From contig NC_092461.1 of the NCBI RefSeq assembly GCF_047495875.1, positions 94,990,431 to 95,054,430 on the forward strand: a DNA stretch of 64,000 nt. The letters are read 5' to 3'. Each line of letters opens with the position of its first letter. Position 1 is the stretch's first letter. Below the pieces are notes generated by a model, which saw only the letters and a program-made list of their open reading frames with translations, was not told the origin of the DNA and searched no databases. The stretch comes from Pithys albifrons albifrons. Taxonomy: Eukaryota; Chordata; Aves; Passeriformes; Thamnophilidae. A program made the position numbers and the translations under genes. Positions 51,914 through 58,860 of the stretch are shown here, piece after piece.

Positions 51914-52476
51914 GATGGGTGGAAGAAAATAACTTTATAGAGAGTGTTAATATGGATAAAATAGAGAGCAGGTCTTGAATTAAGGTGCTTTAAAGTGCAA
52001 TTAATACATAAATGCACAATACAGTATAGGACTCCTACAATTTCAGAACACTAATTATCTAATGGATACATCCAATCTGAAAATTGTCCACCCCCAGAAC
52101 CTCCCTCAGGTCTGCCCCTTGACTCCCCTCCCTGGAATTGAGTTGAAGGTCTCAAGACCCCTTCCTTCTTCACCATCATCATCTTCAGCATGACATGCCG
52201 CCTTGGAGCTGCTCCAAGATTTCTGGGCCTTCTACATTGCTTTGACTGAAATGGTATCTTATTGTTGTTCTAGGTACATGTCCCAGACAAGATGTACTCA
52301 CTAAAGTCTTTTTCCGTGAAAAGAATGTTAAGTAAAATTTGAGGAATTTCTTGAATTTGACACAAAGCATGAGAAAGGGGGTTTAGCATCTGTTGACGGC
52401 TATTTTAAAGCGTTAGAAACTATACAGCTATATTAAAAATCTATATGCCATAAATCTTAAGAATCTTAAGGCATCA
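51914..52476. repeat. Unclassified dispersed repeat, copy 2, inserted in CR1
   Basis: This ~560-base stretch separates 'cagcttggtgt' from 'gtcatctgcaaac', two sequences that are contiguous in CR1. It is collinear with 12,371-12,849. The ends read TTGATG at the left and CATCAA at the right, a perfect 6-base inverted pair. The flanks share only a possible TGT. No coding frame is present. Candidates are a non-autonomous DNA transposon with short inverted ends or a degraded LTR. The insertion itself is well supported because the host CR1 is continuous around it. Confidence 0.65.
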
Positions 52477-52508
52477 ATGTCATCTGCAAACTGACCGAGG
52501 GTGTACTT
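52477..52508 (-). mobile_element. Large CR1, part 2: FADD-box segment
   Basis: Read on the minus strand this short piece gives the codons of the RT active-site box F-A-D-D and the residues just before it. It is trapped between the unclassified repeat on the left and the ERV on the right. It includes the left copy of the ERV target-site duplication (52,503-52,508). Confidence 0.85.
52503..52508. repeat. Left TSD (GTACTT) of the ERV
   Basis: GTACTT immediately precedes the TG of the 5' LTR and is repeated exactly after the CA of the 3' LTR at 56,697-56,702. Six bases is the length made by betaretrovirus/ERVK-type integrases. Confidence 0.93.
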
Positions 52509-52862
52509 TGTGGGAACCTGAAATCCAGCTTACTGCAAAAAGAGCTAGAAATCTTAAACAGCAAGCCTTGGTCAACAAAGGCTGAGAGAAATTCCATCAC
52601 CAAGAACACAAGAGGCTTGGTAATGCTCAACTTGAAGATAAGCTGTCTCCTACCTTAACATAAGAAAAGAGTCTAGAATGAATGTTATCAGACTGTGTTG
52701 TAATTCCCTGCTGTCTTCCCTCCATAAATTCCTGAAATTACCATAACCCTTCCTACCTATTACCATGTGTCTCCCTGAAACCTTAAAAAGTGGTCAAGTG
52801 TTCAATAAAGTATTCCAGTTTTCTTCCCCATAGCTGGGATCGTGTAGTTTTTGACCGTCTCA
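52509..52862 (+). repeat. 5' LTR (354 bp)
   Basis: It begins TGTGGGAACCTGAAATCC and ends TTGACCGTCTCA. An AATAAA polyadenylation signal lies at 52,804-52,809, and A/T-rich 'cataaattcc' and 'ccttaaaaagtgg' are the only TATA-like candidates upstream of it. The short spacing from these to AATAAA implies a short R region. No difference from 56,343-56,696 was seen on direct reading. Confidence 0.95.
52804..52809 (+). promoter_or_regulatory. Polyadenylation signal AATAAA in the 5' LTR
   Basis: AATAAA followed about 15-30 bases later by T-rich and GT-containing sequence. The equivalent in the 3' LTR (56,638-56,643) is the one expected to be used for element transcripts. Confidence 0.7.
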
Positions 52863-52864
52863 AA

Positions 52865-52882
52865 TGGCGCACAACGGTGAGG
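52865..52882 (+). promoter_or_regulatory. Primer binding site, Lys-tRNA type
   Basis: TGGCGCACAACGGTGAGG starts two bases after the LTR end. It resembles the tRNA-Lys(1,2) site used by many betaretroviruses (TGGCGCCCAACG...), with one substitution in the first twelve bases and an extra G after ACG. The position is exactly where a primer site must lie. Confidence 0.78.
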
Positions 52883-53026
52883 CTTGAAGTCTCGGCTCCC
52901 AATATTTGGAAGCTAGCCGTCCAGAGCCCGTTGGCAGTAGCAGGAGAAGCGGCGCCTCCGCTCCGGGGACGGTGCGTGGTCGAACTTCGAAAGGGTTCCG
53001 GAACTAAGTCCCTGCAAGGATTTGCG

Positions 53027-53033
53027 CAGGTGA
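53027..53033 (+). promoter_or_regulatory. Candidate major splice donor in the leader
   Basis: CAG/GTGAGC matches the vertebrate 5' splice-site consensus closely, with GT at 53,030-53,031. It lies between the primer site and the gag start codon, the normal place for the retroviral donor that makes subgenomic (env-type) transcripts. No env acceptor or gene was found, so its present use is unknown. Confidence 0.55.
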
Positions 53034-53080
53034 GCGACCACGAACGGAAGCTTAAAAGAGCTTCAGGGATAATAAGAAAA

Positions 53081-54067
53081 ATGGGGGGAAATCTATCTTC
53101 AGAGCAGAAACATGTATACTCGATTATGAAAAGCCTGCTTAACCTACACGGCTCAAATATTGATGAACAATCTTTACAGAACTTACTGCTCTGGGCGCAG
53201 GCTAACGTGCCTGATTTAAATTCAACGAACAGTTTTGATGATGCTAAGTGGGATAATATTGGCGCTCTCCTTTGGGAAGCGGCCACTATGGGCGATGACA
53301 AAGCTGCAAAGGTCTTACACCCTTGGCGTGTTGTTTTTGAAACTGTAAAAGCCCATACTGCTAAAAAATCGCAGCTCCCTGAAACCAGCGACACAGATGC
53401 GGAAACACCAGGTGCTCGCACACCTCCGCCTGTTGCTGAGAAGGAGAAGCCCATTTTCCCAGCCATGCAGCCACTTAGCGAATCGTTGCCTGCCTCGCAG
53501 CAGTGGGGACAGAATACCAGCAATAAGCTGGACCGCCCAGCGCTACTGCCACCGCCTCGCACTGAAACGAATCCTTGCTATTCAGCTGCCAGAGGAAGCC
53601 TCGCTGCCGCAGTGGGTCCTAACCCCAATGAAAATCCCTGGGACCCTGGTCCACGTAACCTGACTGAGGACCCAATATTGTACCCTCCAAACCCCATGCT
53701 CAGGCAAGAGTGCCTAAGGCAAGATGCTCCAGCTGTCCAAAATTCTGGTGTATTAAGAGCCTTCCCAGTGTTTATGCATCCAAGACAGCCTGCGTATTGG
53801 GAACCAGTCCCTTACCCACTGATAAAAGACTTAAGAAAGTCAGCAATTGATTATAGCTTGTCGGCATCCTTTACTATGGGAGTTTTGGACAATTTGTTTA
53901 ATAGCTTTGTTCTGACTCCTCATGACTGCTCCTCAATTGCAAGAATGACTCTGAGCACAGTGCAATTTGCCTTGTTTGAAGATGAGTGGAGGAGCCTTGC
54001 AAAAAAAGGCAGCAAAAGCAGCCAGCAGGAGCGATCCCCGCCCGCTGTTTGCACAGCGAGCCTGTAA
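53081..54067 (+). CDS. gag: Truncated Gag: matrix-like N-terminus, spacer, start of capsid
   Basis: The 328-residue frame starts at an ATG giving MGGNLSS, a typical N-myristoylation signal, after an A-rich 'ataagaaaa' context. Residues 1-95 resemble the betaretroviral matrix (Gag p10) domain, with a W at position 57 inside a 'KWDNIG' block. Residues 96-235 are proline-rich and low in structure. Residues 237-307 (PAYWEPVPYPLIKDLRK...LTPHDCSSIAR...FEDEW) match the start of a betaretroviral capsid N-terminal domain. At about residue 305 the capsid similarity stops and an unrelated Ser/Gln-rich tail runs to the stop, so most of capsid and all of nucleocapsid are missing. The open frame extends upstream to 52,790, but the MGG start is preferred. 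Such a protein could reach membranes but could not assemble a normal core. Confidence 0.8.
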   Translation: MGGNLSSEQKHVYSIMKSLLNLHGSNIDEQSLQNLLLWAQANVPDLNSTNSFDDAKWDNIGALLWEAATMGDDKAAKVLHPWRVVFETVKAHTAKKSQLPETSDTDAETPGARTPPPVAEKEKPIFPAMQPLSESLPASQQWGQNTSNKLDRPALLPPPRTETNPCYSAARGSLAAAVGPNPNENPWDPGPRNLTEDPILYPPNPMLRQECLRQDAPAVQNSGVLRAFPVFMHPRQPAYWEPVPYPLIKDLRKSAIDYSLSASFTMGVLDNLFNSFVLTPHDCSSIARMTLSTVQFALFEDEWRSLAKKGSKSSQQERSPPAVCTASL

Positions 54068-54294
54068 AGCACCATACGCAAACTGCTCCTTCCAGCGCGG
54101 GACAGCCCGACCCCACGTCAGCCAGAGTTGTAGCCCTAAAGCCAGCCCCGAGCGAAAGAACGCCTGCCGTCTCCTTCTCACTTACTCGTAACCAGCCAAA
54201 GACACTTAAAGTAGCAAAAAGCCTGCAAAAGCAGAAGGAAAAACTTCCAAAAACACCTGAGCGCCCTCCCCGCAGAGTTTCCGATAAGCACTAG
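54000..54294 (+). pseudogene. Basic, proline-rich open zone after the gag break
   Basis: A frame open from 53,986 to 54,294, in a different phase from gag, encodes a Pro/Lys/Arg/Ser-rich stretch ending in KVAKSLQKQKEKLPKTPERPP. It follows an A7 run at 54,001-54,007, where the capsid similarity is lost. It might be the displaced remains of another viral gene joined by a deletion, or sequence with no coding role. No zinc-knuckle (CCHC) or protease motif is present. Confidence 0.3.
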
Positions 54295-54299
54295 GACCC

Positions 54300-56330
54300 T
54301 GAAAGTGCCGCAGCTCCTGAATGAGCCGGAAATCAACACCCAACCCCCGCCCGACAGCCGCAGTGCCGACATGGTACCGGAACACAAAAAACTGACCAAA
54401 AAAAGAGAAAAAATAACTTTCTGTCTCACTAACTAAAAAGTTTTTAGTGTTTATCTGTTTAAAACACTGTTTATGCTTTTTTCTTCTGTTTATTTGCTTT
54501 ATTTTAATAAGTACCTCAAACCTAATGCCTAAGCTTAAAAATCACTGATGCAAATAATAACCAAAGTTTTTATCTCCTTAGCAATTAATCTAGGAAGAAA
54601 AACCGAGACAAAACTACAAACCTTCTCTTCTAATTCCCCAGAATTAATTCTTTTTCTAAGCGTAATGTTGTTTGTTTTTCTTTCTTAATTTAATGTTCAT
54701 TGCATTACCAAAGTAGTAGTAAGTTTATTTAAATTGTGTTTTTAAATGTATAAATGCAAACCCTATCATCTATCTCTATTAAGTATATTTGTGCCATTTT
54801 CATGTAGTTTTCCTAAGTTTTAACTCATAAAATCTTGTTTCCTTTGTCTTCCCTAACAGCCACATGGTAAGGGAGAAGGGAAGTTTCCAAAATCCCTTTT
54901 TAGCCTCAAAGAGACAGTGATAAAATCAACACCTTAATCTGTCTCTTCTGTGTTTAAAGAAGCCACAAGCTTCTGCCACTCTGTTTCTCTTGTAATCTTG
55001 CATACTAATTCAGCAAGGCTCAAGTTAATTTTTACTAAAAGTATCACAGTTGCTTTGTTTCACAAATCCTTTTTGATTTCTACATAACTGAAAAATGTTT
55101 TTTCTACTTGCTTAAACAAAAATTTTTCTCAGTAAGTCTTTATACTAATTATCCTTTAACATCTAGTAATGTCTCCAGTTGTTTAACAGCAAGCTTCTAC
55201 ATGAAGTGTAAAATACTTAAGCAAAAACTTTCAGCTTTGCATTCTTTACTACAACCTCTTATAACAGCACTTGTTAAGAAAAAATGCATTTTTAAAACTA
55301 GCAACACAAAGTAGTTTCCTTCAATTCCTAAATGTCTTTTTGTTCTGTTTTGTTCCTTTTTTCTAAATCTAATGTCCATTTTTCCCTTTTTCAATTTTAC
55401 TTTAGTTTTTTGTGCCTATAATAACAAAGACAACAAAATGCTTCCCAAGTTAAAAAACATTAAAAAAGCATTTGAATTTTGTGAATTTTAAAAATTTTAA
55501 ATTGCTTTTCCTTAATAAGTATATATCTAAAATACTGCCTTTTTAAAATAGCCTCAAGCTTTCCTTTTCTGTTGTTTATTATTCTATGAACTACTTCAAT
55601 ACATGTTACTATGTCTGTAATAATTTCTATTAAGTTGCAATAACCATGCCAAGCTGTTTTTATGTCTAAAATCAGCAAATATCAAATGATGTCTGTCCCA
55701 TTTGCCAAAAAAAAAAAGGGGGATCAAGAGTTACCTCAAATCTATAAGAATGTTTATGAAAAAGTTATGTATTTTTTGAATCTTGAACATGAGAAAAAAG
55801 ATGTAGTTATGTTTTATAAAATTTCTGTTAAAGTTGTTTTCCCATCAAAACAGCAATCCAGAGACCAAGGAAAAGTAGAGCTACACTGAAAATAATAAGA
55901 AACAAAAGTGCAAATACTCAAACACAGCAAACTAACATTCCAAAAATCTGTGTGTGTGTACAAAAGTGTGTATGTGGGCCGGCCCTGAATGTATGAAAAT
56001 ATGTGTGAAAAATATGAGTGTATGAACTTGTGAAACTGTAACACACCTTACATAATACATAACCAATACTTCATTTACCCCCAGAAAAAAGTCAAAACAC
56101 ACAAAACCCTGAACTAATAAAAACCATTCATTTGCAGGAATATGTAGCTTCAACTAAACTTTTCAAAAAATGCTAAATATGAACCTTTGCTTTAAAAAAT
56201 TGCTTATAGTAATATCATTCAAAATTTTGTCCCTTGCTGTTTTGTTCCTTGTGTTCCTTGTCTGTTTTCCTGTGTCCAGCAAATAATTAACTACAGTGTT
56301 TCTTAAGTTTGCTTTGCAACAATAAAATAA
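54300..56330. other. AT-rich ERV body without long open frames
   Basis: Nearly two kilobases in place of pro-pol-env. The longest frames are about 75 codons, on both strands, with no retroviral motif. Composition is strongly A- and T-rich in contrast to gag. It contains a purine tract (A11G5A) at 55,707-55,723 and a GT-rich 'tgtgtgtgtgtac' patch near 55,948. It may be a decayed gene from an ancestor or sequence captured by template switching. Since the LTRs are identical, the change predates this insertion and belongs to the family that was copied. Confidence 0.7.
55707..55723 (+). promoter_or_regulatory. Polypurine-tract-like run, far from the 3' LTR
   Basis: Eleven A followed by five G and an A has the classic form of a retroviral polypurine tract. 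It lies about 620 bases upstream of the 3' LTR, whereas plus-strand priming needs the tract to abut the LTR. It might be an internal (central) tract or a relic of an older LTR boundary. Confidence 0.4.
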
Positions 56331-56342
56331 AAAAGCCGGAAT
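56328..56342 (+). promoter_or_regulatory. Presumed functional polypurine tract
   Basis: 'aaaaaagccggaat' directly precedes the 3' LTR. It is mostly purine but interrupted by CC, so it is a weak-looking tract. It is assigned by position only. Confidence 0.4.
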
Positions 56343-56696
56343 TGTGGGAACCTGAAATCCAGCTTACTGCAAAAAGAGCTAGAAATCTTAAACAGCAAGC
56401 CTTGGTCAACAAAGGCTGAGAGAAATTCCATCACCAAGAACACAAGAGGCTTGGTAATGCTCAACTTGAAGATAAGCTGTCTCCTACCTTAACATAAGAA
56501 AAGAGTCTAGAATGAATGTTATCAGACTGTGTTGTAATTCCCTGCTGTCTTCCCTCCATAAATTCCTGAAATTACCATAACCCTTCCTACCTATTACCAT
56601 GTGTCTCCCTGAAACCTTAAAAAGTGGTCAAGTGTTCAATAAAGTATTCCAGTTTTCTTCCCCATAGCTGGGATCGTGTAGTTTTTGACCGTCTCA
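56343..56696 (+). repeat. 3' LTR (354 bp)
   Basis: It starts TGTGGGAACC and ends CCGTCTCA, with AATAAA at 56,638-56,643. On reading, it is identical to the 5' LTR in sequence and length. Confidence 0.95.
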
Positions 56697-56702
56697 GTAC
56701 TT
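56697..56702. repeat. Right TSD (GTACTT) of the ERV
   Basis: Exact copy of 52,503-52,508. After it the CR1 sequence continues with 'gatcccctcagatcactg'. Confidence 0.93.
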
Positions 56703-58639
56703 GATCCCCTCAGATCACTGATAAAGTCATTAAACAGGGCTGGCCCCAGTACCAAGCCCGGGGGACTTTCACTCGTGGCTAGCTGCCAACTGGATGTAAC
56801 TCCCTTCATCACCATTCTCTGGGCTCAGACATCCAGTAAGTTTTTAGCCTAGTGAAGAATGCACCTGTCCAAGTTGTAGGATGCCAGCTCCCCCTGGAGA
56901 ATGCTGTGGGAGACAGTATTAAAGTCTTTACTGAGGTCCAGGTAGAGTACACCCACAGCTCTTCCCTCATACATTAGACAGATACCATAGTCATAAAAGG
57001 AGACCAGATTGTTCAAATTGGACTAAAATCATGCTTGTTGGGCCTGGTCCACTGGTGTGTGATTGCTGAGATCAGGTTGACAGGCTTGTAGTTCTCCAAT
57101 CCTCTTTCTGATACTTCTTGTAGATGGGTGTGATATTGGCTAACCTCAGTCATCTCAGACCTCCCCAGTTAACCAGGACTGATGATAAATTGTGGTGACT
57201 GGGTTGATGAGCTCTTTTACCAACTCCCTCACTACCCTTGGGTGAATCCCATCCGGCCCCATAGACTTGTGAGTATCTTAAGTGGCTCATCAGGTCACTA
57301 ACTACTTCCTCCTGGATTGCAGGGACTCTAAGCTTCTCCCATTCCTGTCTACCACCTCAGTATCTGGTTGCCCTGAGGGAAACTGGCCTTTCTGTTAAAT
57401 ACTGAGGCCTAAAAAGACTTTAAGTACATCAGCGTTTTCTTCATCCTTAGTGACAATGTTCCCTTTTGCATCCAATAAACGGTGGAGACTTTCCTTGGCC
57501 CTCCTCTTGTTGTGTATTTATAAAAAAAAAATATTTTATTATCTTTCACAGACATGGCCAGATTGAGTTCTGAGCTTTTTTCTTTCTCATTTTTAGTCTG
57601 TAAGTACTAACAATAACCTAGTATTCTTCCTGAGTAGGCTGCCTCTTCTTCCAAAGGTCATAAACTCTCTTTTTTTTCCTTTATGTGAAGGCTCCTCCCT
57701 TCAGGCAGGCTCATCTTTTTCTCCACCAGTTCATCTTTTGGCACAAAGGGATGGCCTCCTCCTGCACCTTTAAGATTTCCTTCTTAATGTGTGTCCAGCC
57801 TTCCTGAACCTTACTTGTTTTTAAGGACTGTTTTGCATGAGACTCTCTGACCAGTGTTCTAAATAGAGCAAGGTCTGCTCTCCAGAAGTTGAAGCTAAAG
57901 GTTTTGTTGATCCTCTTCCTCACTTCACCAAGAATCAAAAACTCTCTCATTTCAGGGTAGCTGTGCCCAAGATGGCCTCTGCCCACCACATCTCTTACCA
58001 GGCCTTCTCTGTTTGCAAACAGGAGGTCTGCTGGGTCACCATCCCCGATGGGCTCACTTACCATCTGTGTCAGGAAGTTATCTTTCGCATACTCCAGGAA
58101 CCTCCTAGACTGCCTCCTCCCTGCTGTGTTGAGTTTTCAGCAGACATCTGGCAAGTTAAAGTCTCCTACAAGAGCAAGGGCTAGTGATAGTGAAATATCA
58201 GCCAGACGCTTGGAGAATACTTCATATGCCTCTTCATGCTGGTTGTTTGATCTAAAACAGACTCCCACCAGGATGTCTGCCCTGTGGGCCTTTCGCCTGA
58301 TCCTTACTGTCCTTGAGCTGTATACTATCAAAACACTCCCTAATGTACAGAGCCATCCCACTGCCTCTCCTCCCTCGACTGTCCTTTCTGAAGAGGTTAT
58401 AACCATCTATTGCAGAACTCTAGTCACACAAGTCATCTCACCACATTTCCATGATGGTGAGTATGTCATAGCTTCCCTGCTGCATCATGGCTTCCAGTTG
58501 TTCCTGTCTGTTACCCATACTATGCACATTGGTGTAGGTGCACTTCAGGTGGGCAATTGATTTCATCCCCAACACTGGCATGATGCCCCTAGGCTCATCC
58601 CTAGTGAGCATGGTCTTATCCCCTTGAAAACTAATATAC
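56697..58639 (-). mobile_element. Large CR1, part 3: RT N-terminal half and endonuclease
   Basis: Minus-strand frames give CR1 ORF2 in order from the right. About 58,520-58,620 gives VHSMGNRQEQLEAMMQQGSYDILTIMEMW (apurinic-type endonuclease start). At 58,137-58,406 is ADILVGVCFRSNNQHEE...LALVGDFNLPDVC. At 57,711-58,064 is DLLFANREGLVRDVV...RADLALFRTLVRE...QEGW, the endonuclease end and linker. About 56,895-56,980 gives the RT LDLSKDFNTVS block. Just next to the ERV is LFNDFISDLRG, upstream of FADD. Stops and frameshifts are frequent in the linker/RT part. With parts 1 and 2 this is one CR1 of roughly 3 kb, split by two insertions. Confidence 0.88.
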
Positions 58640-58785
58640 AGAATCATGGAATATGCTGAGCAGGAAGGGACCCACATGGATCATCAAGTCCAACTACTGG
58701 CCCTGCACAGGACCATCCCCAAGAGTCACACCATGTGCCTGAGAGTATTATCCAGACACTTCTTGAACTCAGGCTCTCTCAGAAA
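58640..58785 (-). mobile_element. Short CR1 3' fragment, minus strand
   Basis: 'agaatcatggaatatgctgag', 'gaagggacccac', 'gatcatcaagtccaac' and 'gacacttcttgaactc' match the subfamily of the 25,265 copy. It sits at the 5' edge of the large CR1, probably inserted into it, because 'ccccttttagacaggtgaacc' to its right again looks like upstream CR1 sequence. Confidence 0.8.
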
Positions 58786-58860
58786 CTAGAATCCTTTTTC
58801 CCCTTTTAGACAGGTGAACCCCATCAGTCTTCAACAGGCCTGGTGAACAGGGAAGAAACA
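58786..58860 (-). mobile_element. Possible further 5' piece of the large CR1
   Basis: 'ccccttttagacaggtgaac' and 'catcagtcttcaacaggcctgg' look like sequence upstream of the CR1 endonuclease, which would extend the large copy past the nested fragment. Support is limited to recognition of these words. Confidence 0.4.

Larger units (their letters stand above)
52509..56696 (+). mobile_element. Young ERVK-like provirus, non-autonomous (gag remnant only)
   Basis: A 4,188-bp provirus-like element. Two 354-bp LTRs that look identical base for base flank 3,480 bp of internal sequence, and a perfect 6-bp duplication flanks the whole. In order it holds a Lys-tRNA-type primer site, a leader with a consensus splice donor, a gag start with a myristoylation-type N-terminus, a basic/proline-rich zone, about 1.9 kb of AT-rich sequence without long open frames, and the 3' LTR. 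No protease, reverse transcriptase, integrase or envelope motif is visible. The element cannot have moved on its own. Identical LTRs mean very recent insertion or recent gene conversion. Class II (betaretrovirus-like) is inferred from the 6-bp duplication, the primer site type and the matrix-like protein start. Confidence 0.92.

Noticed and set aside
52783..53562. 259-codon minus-strand open frame antisense to the ERV leader and gag
   Set aside because: It mirrors the GC-rich gag and leader and has no recognisable domain. Antisense retroviral genes exist, but nothing here beyond openness supports one.
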